Below, piece by piece: positions 43,337 through 52,615 of a stretch of 64,000 nucleotides of DNA. The stretch lies in NCBI GenBank assembly GCA_964587165.1, contig CAZPKH010000006.1, positions 1 through 64,000 of the forward strand, in the 5' to 3' direction. The translations under genes were made by a program, and so were the position numbers. The stretch comes from CAZPKH01 sp964587165. GTDB taxonomy: Bacteria; Bacteroidota; Bacteroidia; Bacteroidales; Muribaculaceae. Each line of letters begins with the position of its first letter. Position 1 is the stretch's first letter. The notes under the pieces are model-generated. The model was not told the DNA's origin. It was given only the letters and a program-made list of their open reading frames with translations, and ran no database searches.

Positions 43337-45076
43337 ATGACTACAACAAATAATAATACACAGGTCTCTGCTCCGAAATTTCCGGAGCAGGTCACCGGAA
43401 TGTACATCCTCGCCGAGTCGCTCCGTCGACTCGGCCTGATGGATGTGTTCGGCCTGGTGGGTATTCCCGTCACCGAGGCCGCCTACGCCATGCAGAAGAT
43501 CGGCATGAATTTCTACGGATTCCGCTTTGAGCAGCAGGCCGGTATGGCTGCCGCTACATACGGCTATCTCACCAAGAAGCCCGGCGTGCTGCTGACAGTA
43601 TCGTCGCTCGGGTTCCTCAACGGTCTTACCGCCACGGCCAACGCTACCGTAAACTGCTACCCGATGATTCAGATCTCGGGTGCCTCCGACCCGACTATGG
43701 TCGACATGAACATGGGCACATACGAACAGCTCGATCAGCTCAACACAGCGCGTCCGCTGGTCAAGGCTGCCTTCCGGTGCTCGTACGCCAAGGATATCCC
43801 TTCGGCTGTGGCCCGCGCTTACCGCGCCGCAGTGAGCGGTCGCCCCGGAGGTGTATATATCGATATGACAACTCCCGCTTTGGGCGAAGTGATGGATGCA
43901 AAAGATGCTGAGGCCCTCTTCTACACACCCGTCGATCTCTATTCGGAAACGGTGCCGAACGCCGAATCGGTGGATCGCGCTGTCGAGCTGCTCACCTCGG
44001 CCAAACGCCCTGCAATTCTGCTCGGCAAAGGCGCCGCCTACGCTCAGGTCGACGATAAGATCAAGACTCTGATCGAGACTTACAATATACCGTATCTCCC
44101 GATGTCGATGGCCAAAGGCCTGATGCCCGACGACGGCCCTCTGAGTGCGCTGAGCTGCCGCTCAACTATCATGGAGCAGGCCGACGTGGTGATGGTGATC
44201 GGAGCTCGTATCAACTGGATGCTCTCGTTCGGTAAAGGGAAATGGAACCGTGACGGCAAGTTCATTCAGCTTGAGGTCGACCCTCAGGAGATAGACCGCA
44301 ATGTGCCTATAGCCGCTCCGGTGGTGGGCGATATGGGCAAGTCGCTTGACCTGATTCTCGCAGGCCTTAAGGGTAAGACGATGAGTACTGACCCGACTTG
44401 GGTGCCCTCGCTTCAGAGCGAGACCAAGGCCAAGAACGAGAAATTCACCGCCCGTCTTGCCGATGCAGCCGCAGCGCAGCCGATGAATCATTGGAGCGCT
44501 CTGTCGGCCATCAAGCCGGTGCTCGAAGCCAACCCCGACGTCCTGCTCGTCAACGAAGGTGCAAATACCCTCGACGATACCCGCGACTCGGTCAACATGT
44601 CGCTGCCGCGCCACCGCGTGGATTGTGCCACATGGTCGATCATGGGTATGGGTATGGGCTCGTGTGTCGGCGCAGCCGTCGCTACCGGCAAGAAGGTCGT
44701 GGCTGTGGAAGGCGACTCCGCTTTCGGATTCTCCGGCATGGATTTCGCCACCATCTGCCGCTACAAGCTCCCTGTCACGGTCGTGATATTCAATAATGGC
44801 GGTATTTATAACGGTGTGGGTGTCAACCCCTCCGGCAGCGATGCTCCCGCTCCTACAACACTCGACATCAACGCACGCTACAATCTTATAGGCGAGGCAT
44901 TCGGTGCCGACAACTACCGTGTGGACAATGTGGCCGACCTGAAGAGTGCCCTCGAAGCCTCGATAGCATCCGGCCGTCCGACACTGATCGACGTGCAGCT
45001 CGCAGCCGATTCGGGTAAGGAGTCAGGCCATATCGGCTACCTCAACCCGACGCCGCTTATCAATTACACCGTCTGA
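43337..45076 (+). CDS. oxc: oxalyl-CoA decarboxylase
   Basis: A 579-residue thiamine diphosphate enzyme that turns oxalyl-CoA into formyl-CoA and CO2. The TPP-binding block starts with VEGDSAFGFSGMDFAT (about 457-472) and ends in IFNNGGIYNG. VNEGANTLDDTRDSVNM is the segment that marks Oxc within the acetolactate-synthase-like family. Glu in FRFEQQAGMAA activates the cofactor. Together with frc it forms a catalytic cycle in which CoA is reused. Confidence 0.95.
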   Translation: MTTTNNNTQVSAPKFPEQVTGMYILAESLRRLGLMDVFGLVGIPVTEAAYAMQKIGMNFYGFRFEQQAGMAAATYGYLTKKPGVLLTVSSLGFLNGLTATANATVNCYPMIQISGASDPTMVDMNMGTYEQLDQLNTARPLVKAAFRCSYAKDIPSAVARAYRAAVSGRPGGVYIDMTTPALGEVMDAKDAEALFYTPVDLYSETVPNAESVDRAVELLTSAKRPAILLGKGAAYAQVDDKIKTLIETYNIPYLPMSMAKGLMPDDGPLSALSCRSTIMEQADVVMVIGARINWMLSFGKGKWNRDGKFIQLEVDPQEIDRNVPIAAPVVGDMGKSLDLILAGLKGKTMSTDPTWVPSLQSETKAKNEKFTARLADAAAAQPMNHWSALSAIKPVLEANPDVLLVNEGANTLDDTRDSVNMSLPRHRVDCATWSIMGMGMGSCVGAAVATGKKVVAVEGDSAFGFSGMDFATICRYKLPVTVVIFNNGGIYNGVGVNPSGSDAPAPTTLDINARYNLIGEAFGADNYRVDNVADLKSALEASIASGRPTLIDVQLAADSGKESGHIGYLNPTPLINYTV

Positions 45077-45114
45077 TTGCTTGTATCATTAATCACCGTT
45101 AAAACTATATCAAT

Positions 45115-46089
45115 ATGGGTATATCACACGTGATCCTATATGCCATCGTCCCTATCATTGTAGTGATGCTGGCAGGCTTTATAGCCGGAAAGAAAGGAGC
45201 GTTTACGGGTGCCGACGCCAAAAAATTCAATAAGGTGGTGCTCGACTTCGCTCTCCCTGCAGCCTTGTTTATCTCTATTGTTCAGGCCTCCCGCGATGAT
45301 CTGGCGAAGGATATCAAGCTTACTCTGGTGTCGGTGATCGGCATCATGGCCTGCTTCATGGCTGTGTACTTCATTTTCAAATATTGTTTTAAGAAAAATA
45401 CCGGCGCCGACGCAGCCGTGTCGGCCTTGATCAGCGGTTCGCCGACTATCGGATTCCTCGGCTTCGCCGTGCTTGAGCCTATCTTCGGCACAACCCCCGC
45501 GGTGGCCCTGGTGGTGGCGATAGTAGGTATCGTGGTCAATGCCATCGGTATACCTGTCGGACTGTCGCTGATGAACGCTTCGCTGGCCAAACAGAACCCC
45601 TCAAAAGCGAAAAAGAGCAACCCCTGGAAGCCTGTGCTTCACGCATTGGCTCAGCCGGTGGCATGGGCTCCAATCCTTGCCGTGGTATGGGTGCTTGCAG
45701 GTATCCCCTGGCCCAAAGAGCTGTCGCCTTCGTTCGACCTTATAGCAAAGGCCAACGCTTCGATGGCGGTATTCTCCGCCGGTATCACCCTCTCGGCCAT
45801 CAAGCTGCAGATCAACTGGCAGGCTGTGCTCGGTTCGATCATGAAGATGGTAGTGATGCCCGCCGTGGTTCTGGTGCTCGGTATCCTCTTCGGTATGGAT
45901 CCGTTCAACCTCAAGATGCTCGTAGTAGCCGCCGCTCTTCCCCCGGCATTCTCCGGCATAATTATCGCCGACGAGTACGATACTTATGTGTCGACCGGTA
46001 CGTCGTCGCTCACCCTTTCGGTGATACTATTCATCGGGTTCTGCCCGTTGTGGATATGGCTCACAGATCTCTGTCTGGCAGCATTCTGA
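45115..46089 (+). CDS. AEC-family permease, probable oxalate/formate carrier
   Basis: A 324-residue inner-membrane protein with about ten hydrophobic segments; it begins SHVILYAIVPIIVVMLAGFIAG and contains SGSPTIGFLGFAVLEPIFG and PPAFSGIIIADEY, which match the auxin efflux carrier/malonate transporter family. It starts 38 bases after oxc, so substrate inference comes from the operon: oxalate import, formate export or exchange. This replaces the OxlT major-facilitator antiporter known from Oxalobacter. The substrate is not proven by sequence. Confidence 0.85.
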   Translation: MGISHVILYAIVPIIVVMLAGFIAGKKGAFTGADAKKFNKVVLDFALPAALFISIVQASRDDLAKDIKLTLVSVIGIMACFMAVYFIFKYCFKKNTGADAAVSALISGSPTIGFLGFAVLEPIFGTTPAVALVVAIVGIVVNAIGIPVGLSLMNASLAKQNPSKAKKSNPWKPVLHALAQPVAWAPILAVVWVLAGIPWPKELSPSFDLIAKANASMAVFSAGITLSAIKLQINWQAVLGSIMKMVVMPAVVLVLGILFGMDPFNLKMLVVAAALPPAFSGIIIADEYDTYVSTGTSSLTLSVILFIGFCPLWIWLTDLCLAAF

Positions 46090-46110
46090 TCTGATATGCT
46101 GCTCAGCACA

Positions 46111-46146
46111 CAGGCCCGGCTTCGCAATGATGCGAGACCGGGCCTG
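46111..46146. terminator. strong bidirectional terminator
   Basis: CAGGCCCGG and CCGGGCCTG form a 9-bp perfect stem with an inner TCGCA/TGCGA hairpin. It separates the oxalate operon from the convergent eight-gene minus operon. Confidence 0.85.
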
Positions 46147-46159
46147 AGTGTATATAGTA

Positions 46160-46690
46160 TCAGCGTACAGTCTGAGCGGGGCGGAGCACCCAGGGGCAGG
46201 GCGGACGCATTATGACGGATGTGTCGGTGCTCACTTCTCTCAGCGAGCGGAGGGCATCGACCGCCATTGAAGTGGGGTAGAGCCCCACGAAATATTCGGG
46301 CACATTGTTGTGGAGTATCACCGGCGAGTGGCCGTGCCGGATCAATCGCTGCGACATGGCTCGGGCATTGAATATCTGGCGGAACTGCCCCACGATGATG
46401 TAGAAAGGCTCAAGTCTGGGGAGCGGCGTCGTGTCGGATGGCGAAATGCGGTCGGGGTGCACGTAGTCGATACGGGCTGTCAGAGTATCGGCGCCCACGA
46501 CGTAGCGCTTCAGCCGGCCCTGGGTGTAGAAGTCGCCGGTGAGGAGCGAATCTTCGGCAGTGCGCTCCGATTGTATCTTCTCGACGATTTTATCGTACGA
46601 CTTCCGGTAATTTTTCTCGCTTGTCTTGCAGGCTGTGGGGCCCAGCATCAGAAAGGCTGCCGCCGCCAAGGCTATGGTCGATTTTTTCAT
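46160..46690 (-). CDS. SPOR-domain lipoprotein
   Basis: A 176-residue lipoprotein with start at 46690 (overlaps the phosphoesterase stop as ATGA). Lipobox LGPTAC with Cys21. The C-terminal 75 residues (FYIIVGQFRQIFNARAMSQRL ... VPEYFVGLYPTSM) look like a SPOR domain that binds septal peptidoglycan. It is the last gene of the minus operon. A division or envelope role is inferred. Confidence 0.8.
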   Translation of the reverse strand: MKKSTIALAAAAFLMLGPTACKTSEKNYRKSYDKIVEKIQSERTAEDSLLTGDFYTQGRLKRYVVGADTLTARIDYVHPDRISPSDTTPLPRLEPFYIIVGQFRQIFNARAMSQRLIRHGHSPVILHNNVPEYFVGLYPTSMAVDALRSLREVSTDTSVIMRPPCPWVLRPAQTVR

Positions 46691-47199
46691 GATGATTGTT
46701 TCAGAGTGTTGGTTAGTTCGATTACTTCGAGGTCGACCACGGCGCCGCGGTCGACTACGGCACGCACCAATGTGCGCACCTTCTGCCATCCGTGCACGCC
46801 GGCGGCTCCCGGATTGATATGCAGCAGCCCGAGCTGATTGTCGGGCATCACTTTGAGGATATGCGAGTGGCCGTCGACCATCAGGCCGATGCGATGCTCC
46901 TGCAGCAGCCGTCGCATCCCCGGCGCATAGCGGCCAGGGTACCCTCCGATGTGGGTCAGGAGCACCCGGAGCCCTTCTATTTCAAATTCGAGCAGCGGCG
47001 AGCAGCGGCGGCACACCTCGCCGTGGTCGATATTTCCGCACACGGCGCGTACTGTCGGAGCTATCTGCTCCAGACGGTGTATTATGTCGATATGCCCCAC
47101 GTCGCCGGCATGCCATATCTCTTGGCATCCGGCCAGATGCGTGGCGTAGCGGTCGTCCCAGGTAGAGTGGGTGTCGGAGAGTATGCCTATGCGTGTCAT
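46687..47199 (-). CDS. YfcE/MJ0936-family metallophosphoesterase
   Basis: A 170-residue calcineurin-like phosphoesterase. GILSDTHSTWDD (metal ligands Asp, His), AGDVGH, CGNIDHGE, LTHIGGYPG and VDGHSHI give the complete set of dinuclear metal motifs. Family members are phosphodiesterases of unclear natural substrate. It overlaps the GH13 gene start by 4 bases upstream and the SPOR gene by 4 bases downstream. Confidence 0.92.
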   Translation of the reverse strand: MTRIGILSDTHSTWDDRYATHLAGCQEIWHAGDVGHIDIIHRLEQIAPTVRAVCGNIDHGEVCRRCSPLLEFEIEGLRVLLTHIGGYPGRYAPGMRRLLQEHRIGLMVDGHSHILKVMPDNQLGLLHINPGAAGVHGWQKVRTLVRAVVDRGAVVDLEVIELTNTLKQSS

Positions 47200-49076
47200 T
47201 CCTTTACGGGTTCGAGAATCAGGATCTCGCGCGGGCCGAAGGTCATCTCAGGCTCGATGGTCACTGTCCGGCCTGTGAGCATATCGCGGCGCACCGATCC
47301 GTAGGGCAGTATCTCGAGGGTGCGGTCCATCTCGACGGTGTTGTCGGAGTCGTTGCCGTTCATCATCACGATCACTTCGCGGCCGTCGGGCAGAGCGCGC
47401 TGATAGGTGTAGATACCGTTCTGAGGCATGAAATGCTTCAGCGATCCGCGTGCTATCACATCGTTGCCGCGGCGCCACTGCAGCAGCTTCTGCATGAACT
47501 CAAACGCTTCCTGCTGCTTGGGGGTACGTCCTCCGGGGGTGAAAGCATCGACAGTGTCGCCTTCGAATCCGCCGGGCATATCGAGGCGTACGAAACCGTC
47601 AGACCCCTCTTTTGAGCCGTGCATCAGCAGCTCGGTGCCGTAATATATCTGCGGTATACCGCGGGAGGTGAGCAGAAACGTAACGGCCTGTTTCCACGAT
47701 CCCAGATCGTCGGGCTCGGCGAGCAGAAATCGGTCGGTGTCGTGATTGTCGAGGAAGGTGAGTATATGCTGCGGGTCGGGGAACAGATAGTCGAGTGCAA
47801 GGTGATCGTACACCACGTTCAGACCGTTCCACGGATCGGTCTGCTCGTTGAAAGCCTCGCGGGCTTTGATCGATAGCACGAAGTCCATCACGGTAGGCAG
47901 CTCGGAGTCTGGGCCGGGGTTTACTTTCGATCCGCGCTGCCAGAACGCTTCGCCCCCCTCGTTGCCGTACCAACATTCGCCCACGATATTGAAGTTGGGG
48001 TATTCACGCTCCACGGCGCGTATCCACTGAGCCATCCCCTCAAGGTCGGCATAGGGGTGGGTGTCCATGCGTATGCCGTCGATTTTTGATTCTTCGATCC
48101 ACCAGATGGAGTTCTGTATCAGATACTTCATCAGATAAGGGTTGCGCTGGTTGAGGTCGGGCATCGCTTCGACAAACCATCCGTCGGTGGTGCGCCGGCG
48201 GTCGTAGTCGGATGCGTAGGGGTCGTGGATGGTCGAGAGGCGGTAGTTGGTCTGCACGTATCCGTCGGCGAAGTTATACCAGTCGGCCGACGGACGGTTT
48301 TCAAACCATGGGTGCGAAGATCCCGAATGGTTGAATATCATATCCATCACCACCTTCAGGCCGCGTGCGTGGGCATCGGCCACCAGTTCGTTCCACTCCC
48401 GGTTTGAGCCGAAGCGCGGGTCTACGCGGTAATAGTCGGTGGTGGCGTAGCCGTGGTACGATCCGCCGGGCATATCGTTTTCGAGCACCGGGTTCACCCA
48501 GATTGCCGTCACGCCGAGAGAGTCTACATAGTCGAGGTGGCGGCGTATGCCGGCTATATCGCCGCCGTGGCGACCGTTGGGGTCGGTGCGGTCAGATCCG
48601 ATTTTGTGGCGGAGTGTGGCGGTGCGTTCGGCGTCGGGCTCGCTGCCGCCGCGGGCAAATCGGTCGGGCATGATGAGGTAGAGCACATCCGAGGCATCAA
48701 ATCCGGCGTAATCCTCGGGGCGGCGGTCGCGTGCGCGTAGCTGATATGTCACGTCGGCATGACGCTTGCCGGAGGCAAACCGCAGCTCTACATCGCCGGG
48801 GGCGGCATCGGGCGAAATCTTCACATCGACAAAAAGGTAATCGGGGCTGTCGAGGCGCGTCTGCCCGGCAATCTCAACACCGGGATACGGAGTGCGTATC
48901 GATGCCGAGGCATCCCCGATGCCGGGACCGTATACCATAAGCTGAAGCGTGTCGGCCGCCATACCCACCCACCAGTGCGGAGGGTCGATGCGGTCGATCT
49001 TCAGACCTTTAGCCTGAGATTGCGAAAAGAGCGACGAGAGAAGCATGATGATTGCTGTGAAAACCGTTTTGTTCAT
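47196..49076 (-). CDS. secreted GH13 alpha-glucan hydrolase (SusA/neopullulanase-like)
   Basis: A 626-residue exported enzyme starting at ATG 49076, where TAATG overlaps the stop of the upstream gene; the frame extends to 49376 but that part lies inside the neighbour. Signal peptide ends SQSQAKG. After an Ig-like domain, the GH13 regions are DMIFNHSGSSH, GIRMDTHPYAD (nucleophile Asp), VGECWYGNE (acid/base Glu) and FLDNHDTDR. The order and length match Bacteroides SusA, a periplasmic neopullulanase acting on maltooligosaccharides or pullulan. No susC/susD pair is adjacent. Confidence 0.92.
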   Translation of the reverse strand: MNKTVFTAIIMLLSSLFSQSQAKGLKIDRIDPPHWWVGMAADTLQLMVYGPGIGDASASIRTPYPGVEIAGQTRLDSPDYLFVDVKISPDAAPGDVELRFASGKRHADVTYQLRARDRRPEDYAGFDASDVLYLIMPDRFARGGSEPDAERTATLRHKIGSDRTDPNGRHGGDIAGIRRHLDYVDSLGVTAIWVNPVLENDMPGGSYHGYATTDYYRVDPRFGSNREWNELVADAHARGLKVVMDMIFNHSGSSHPWFENRPSADWYNFADGYVQTNYRLSTIHDPYASDYDRRRTTDGWFVEAMPDLNQRNPYLMKYLIQNSIWWIEESKIDGIRMDTHPYADLEGMAQWIRAVEREYPNFNIVGECWYGNEGGEAFWQRGSKVNPGPDSELPTVMDFVLSIKAREAFNEQTDPWNGLNVVYDHLALDYLFPDPQHILTFLDNHDTDRFLLAEPDDLGSWKQAVTFLLTSRGIPQIYYGTELLMHGSKEGSDGFVRLDMPGGFEGDTVDAFTPGGRTPKQQEAFEFMQKLLQWRRGNDVIARGSLKHFMPQNGIYTYQRALPDGREVIVMMNGNDSDNTVEMDRTLEILPYGSVRRDMLTGRTVTIEPEMTFGPREILILEPVKE

Positions 49077-51274
49077 TATCGTATTTTGATTAGTCTGATC
49101 GATTTGATCAGCACCGTAGATTCCTGTGTTCCGGGCACTATGCAGTAGGGCACTATATAGTCGAGCCCGATGGTATTGATGCCGCGGTCGAGGCGCACTA
49201 TGTGGCCGTTGGAGTATGCACCTACGGTCCACACTCCGGGTGTCACACTCGGCATAATCACCGCGCCGGCGCGGTTGCCGTTCACTATCAGGGAGCGGAT
49301 GGCACAGTAGCCGGGGAAATTGCCGTTGGCGTAGCGCACGTCGATCAGGTAGTCGCCCGGGTGCGTCACATTGCATTCGGCGGCAAAATGTGTATTGTAG
49401 GTATCTGTGAGTTTCACCATACGGGCATCGAAATCAGCGTCGGCTATCAGCCCCGAGCCGCCTTGTGCCCAATGGGCGGCTTCGAGTGTTATGACAGCCG
49501 GAGAGTTGTACCACAGCAGAGGCTTGGATGTGAATCCCTCCGTTTCAGCTTCGGCCGAAACGGCTATCGAGATAGCGCGGTCGGCAAACGGCAGGGGCCA
49601 CGAAGGGCGCTCGGCGCGGGTGTAGCGTATGCCGTCGCGCCATCGCGTGTAGGTGAGGGCCGGATCAAAATCGAGTATCGACACGAGCGTCGATGCCGAA
49701 TCTATCGTAACCGCCGGTGTCGGAGGCAGGCAGCTTCGATCGGGCAGCTTTTCAGGGTCGGCAGGCCATGTGGCATTACCTGTCATCACAATGTCGATAT
49801 TGTGGTGTCCGGCGATGTCGGCAGGCACGAAAGCTTTGCGCGCCGGCACTCCGTCGATACTGAAAGTGGCAATGCGGTTGCCGGTGCCGTGTATCGCTAC
49901 CGACAGCGATGCGTCGCGGTATCTTAATGTAGAGAAATATTTCTCTTGATTGAAAGCCAGCGGTACGACGGGGTGAAACTCGATGCCGTCGGGGGTGAGG
50001 CGTATGCCGGCAAGTACGCGAAGGAAAGTGGCTAGGCGCCCCGCCGCAGCGTCGGCTCGGGCTGTCGAGGCCGTATCGGGAGGTAGGGCGCGTCCGGTGA
50101 ATGGGTCGATGGGCGCCGCTTGCCCCATATTGATCGACTGAGCAGCCATCTGAGCAGCTATAGCCTGAGTGAGGGGGCTTGCCGACGGATATTGCGCGGC
50201 AGCCAGGATGTAGAGCGCCTGAGTGTCGGGCGATGTGCGCAGGGTGCAGGTAGAATCAGTGGCCGGGTATGTGTCGGGCACGCCGTACGGTGCCGAGGCA
50301 ATCTTGCGGAGCATCTTGTCGGCCATTGCCGGTATTGCGACGCCGCTGAGCACGGCAAGAGCCTGCCCGGCATTGTCGACCACCGGACTCTGCACCGGGA
50401 ATGGAGCACCGTAGAGTGCCGAAGAGTATAGGCCGGCTGCCGGATTCCACAGGTTGAGGTTTATGTTGCGGCGCAGGCGCTCGGCTATCTGCGAATATCG
50501 TTTTACGGCTGTCGAGTCGATCTTCTCCGAAAGAGTGGCCATGATCGAGAAGGCGGTGGCATAGTTTACGTTCGAGGCCAGTGTCTGCGAGTCGAAAAGG
50601 TCGATCTGACGCGCCCATGCGGGATAGATGCGCTGAGCGTCGTGCAGGGCGCACGGAGAGCCGTGCATCAGCCCGGTTGTTCCGTCGTACAGGGTGTGGG
50701 TGTCGTCGGCCAATGTGAGGCGGGCTACTTCGTATAGCTCCCTCATCCAGCTCTCCGACCCGGTGGCGAGATATACCTCGTAGGCCGCCGCGATCCACTC
50801 TATGCGGTCGGCACACACAGGCCAGGGAGCGTCGTCGGAGGGCATGATCCGGCCACCGCGCACACGGCTGCGCAGCGACTGCATGGCCACTTGCGGATCG
50901 AGCAGCGCGCCGCTGAGACGGATGGCGCGCGGCGACATGCTCCGGGCTTCGGCTATGGAGCTGATGTCCATATTGTAAAGCGCGTCGGGCAGCTTCATGC
51001 CTACGGTAGCCCGGGGGTAGCGTGTGGAGATCTCGCCGATATGCCAGTGGGCGGCTTCGGTCGAGTCGGGGTGCCACACAATGATATGCATCGATGATGT
51101 GGCGCGCGCCAGAGTGCGCCCGGAGGCATCTACAAGCGAGTCGGCGCACAGGGTGTATTGCCCCGGTGATGTGTATATCACCTCGCCTTCGGGTATCTTG
51201 CTGCTGCACGCCGCTGCGGCCGCGATTGTAATCGCAGCGACAAGCATCCGGACAATATCGGCGGGTGAACTCAT
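49076..51274 (-). CDS. six-hairpin glycosidase-like lipoprotein with C-terminal carbohydrate-binding module
   Basis: A 732-residue lipoprotein. ATG 51274 is chosen because it gives a signal with lipobox AAAAAC (Cys23); the frame continues into ruvC. The centre (about 140-450) has repeated helical pairs with VCADRIEWIAAAYEVYLATGSE and SNVNYATAFSIMATLSEK, as in alpha/alpha six-barrel glycosidases. The C-terminal 130 residues (GDYLIDVRYANGN ... VNGNRAG ... GINTIGLDY) resemble a CBM6/35-type module. I cannot place it in a GH family. Coupling to the GH13 gene suggests alpha-glucan processing. Confidence 0.75.
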   Translation of the reverse strand: MSSPADIVRMLVAAITIAAAAACSSKIPEGEVIYTSPGQYTLCADSLVDASGRTLARATSSMHIIVWHPDSTEAAHWHIGEISTRYPRATVGMKLPDALYNMDISSIAEARSMSPRAIRLSGALLDPQVAMQSLRSRVRGGRIMPSDDAPWPVCADRIEWIAAAYEVYLATGSESWMRELYEVARLTLADDTHTLYDGTTGLMHGSPCALHDAQRIYPAWARQIDLFDSQTLASNVNYATAFSIMATLSEKIDSTAVKRYSQIAERLRRNINLNLWNPAAGLYSSALYGAPFPVQSPVVDNAGQALAVLSGVAIPAMADKMLRKIASAPYGVPDTYPATDSTCTLRTSPDTQALYILAAAQYPSASPLTQAIAAQMAAQSINMGQAAPIDPFTGRALPPDTASTARADAAAGRLATFLRVLAGIRLTPDGIEFHPVVPLAFNQEKYFSTLRYRDASLSVAIHGTGNRIATFSIDGVPARKAFVPADIAGHHNIDIVMTGNATWPADPEKLPDRSCLPPTPAVTIDSASTLVSILDFDPALTYTRWRDGIRYTRAERPSWPLPFADRAISIAVSAEAETEGFTSKPLLWYNSPAVITLEAAHWAQGGSGLIADADFDARMVKLTDTYNTHFAAECNVTHPGDYLIDVRYANGNFPGYCAIRSLIVNGNRAGAVIMPSVTPGVWTVGAYSNGHIVRLDRGINTIGLDYIVPYCIVPGTQESTVLIKSIRLIKIR

Positions 51275-51282
51275 ACGTGCTG

Positions 51283-51891
51283 TCAGAGGCCGGTGACACG
51301 TCCGGGATTTGACTTGATAAACTCTTTCCACGACTTGGCGCCCTTGACCTTTTGTATCGGCTTCGTGCTCTCGTAGTGGTGGCATAGCGCCACGGCAAGT
51401 GCATCGGTGGCATCAAGCTCGGGCGGAAGGGCGGCAGGGTCGAGCTGCAGAATGCGTATCAGCATCTGCTGTACCTGCTCTTTTGAGGCTGCGCCGGTGC
51501 CGGTGATAGCCATTTTGACTGATCGCGGTTCGTACTCGGCTATAGGGATGTCGCGATGCAACGCGGCCGCCATGGCAACACCTTGAGCTCGCCCTAACTT
51601 GAGCATCGACTGCACGTTCTTGCCGAAGAATGGGGCCTCGATAGCCATCTCGTCGGGGAGATATTGCGCAACAAGGCCGCTTACGCGCTCGAATATACGG
51701 TTCAGGCGCAGGTAGTGGCTCTCTAACTTGTTGAGCCTGATCACCCCTAAGGCCACCGTGTGAGGCTTCCCGCGGAGTATGCCGAGCACGCCGTACCCCA
51801 TCACATTTGTGCCGGGGTCGATGCCTATTATTATGCGTTCCCACTCCCGCAGATGCGGTGCGGGGGTTATGCCGTCAGGAGTATCAGTCAT
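51283..51891 (-). CDS. ruvC: Holliday junction resolvase RuvC
   Basis: A 202-residue endonuclease that resolves Holliday junctions with RuvAB. Catalytic acids: Asp in IIGIDPGT, Glu in AIEAPFFGKN, and the Asp pair in DATDALAVALCHH. The start at 51891 adds about 20 residues before the conserved core compared with E. coli, and overlaps the DUF4286 gene by 8 bases. The protein is otherwise complete. ruvA and ruvB are not in the window. Confidence 0.96.
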   Translation of the reverse strand: MTDTPDGITPAPHLREWERIIIGIDPGTNVMGYGVLGILRGKPHTVALGVIRLNKLESHYLRLNRIFERVSGLVAQYLPDEMAIEAPFFGKNVQSMLKLGRAQGVAMAAALHRDIPIAEYEPRSVKMAITGTGAASKEQVQQMLIRILQLDPAALPPELDATDALAVALCHHYESTKPIQKVKGAKSWKEFIKSNPGRVTGL

Positions 51892-52180
51892 CTTCGGGGA
51901 TGAGTATGTGCATCGGTGTAGTGAAATGTACTATTCGGCCTTCGGCGCTTATGCGCGAGGCAAATCCGGTGAGAGCTTCGACGGCTTTGCTGTCGAGGCG
52001 AGGAGTGCGTATCTGCAATGCGTACGACCGCTGGCCCGGCTCGGTTTCGACAAGCACGCGAGACAGTGTGGGGCTGATTCCCCCGGCAGCTTCGAGCTCG
52101 GGGATAATTCGGCCGACAGCTTCGGTGAAGGCCGCAGAGTCGGCGTCGGTCATTACGAATGTTGTGTTTACAATATACAT
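51884..52180 (-). CDS. DUF4286 family protein
   Basis: A 98-residue cytoplasmic protein with an alpha/beta fold beginning MYIVNTTFVMTD and ending HFTTPMHILIPEDD, matching the Bacteroidetes-specific DUF4286. Function unknown. Coupled to ruvC by an 8-base overlap, an association that may reflect shared expression only. Confidence 0.8.
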   Translation of the reverse strand: MYIVNTTFVMTDADSAAFTEAVGRIIPELEAAGGISPTLSRVLVETEPGQRSYALQIRTPRLDSKAVEALTGFASRISAEGRIVHFTTPMHILIPEDD

Positions 52181-52207
52181 ATCGGGTAGCGGAGAGCGGC
52201 TTGGCGA

Positions 52208-52606
52208 TCAGAGCATGGCGGAGAGCACGGCAGTGCCGGCTATGCGTATCGCCGTGGCAATAAGTATGGTGGCTAAAATGGCCGAGACGGCAATGGCAAA
52301 GCGTGAGTGTGGAGTGGGGGCTTTCCCTTCAGTGGCCGGCACGGGCGGGGGTGGGGTAGGAGCATATTGTGCCGCAGGCTCGGCCGGGTGTGGTGACTCG
52401 GCTTCGGCTTCAGCTTCAGCTTCAGACTCTACAGCAGGAGTAATGAATATGCGCTGCAGCTCGTCGACACGTCCGGCTTCGATCCATTCGGAGCGCTCGT
52501 CGATCCACACGGGCGTGTCGGTAGCTATGCCCCGGAGCTGCAGCTCGGAGGCGGTAAAAGGTCCGGCAGGGACGCCGCTCTCAATTATATAATAGGATGT
52601 CTGCAT
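52208..52606 (-). CDS. GYF_2 (DUF4339) domain membrane protein
   Basis: A 132-residue protein. The N-terminal 55 residues (YYIIESGVPAGPFTASELQ ... TPVWIDERSEWIEA) are the GYF_2 domain, a presumed peptide-binding module. A low-complexity Glu/Ala/Pro linker follows, then one membrane helix at the C-terminus (about 105-130). Its role is unknown. It lies 9 bases after the glycosyltransferase gene. Confidence 0.8.
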   Translation of the reverse strand: MQTSYYIIESGVPAGPFTASELQLRGIATDTPVWIDERSEWIEAGRVDELQRIFITPAVESEAEAEAEAESPHPAEPAAQYAPTPPPPVPATEGKAPTPHSRFAIAVSAILATILIATAIRIAGTAVLSAML

Positions 52607-52615
52607 ATCGTGTTA

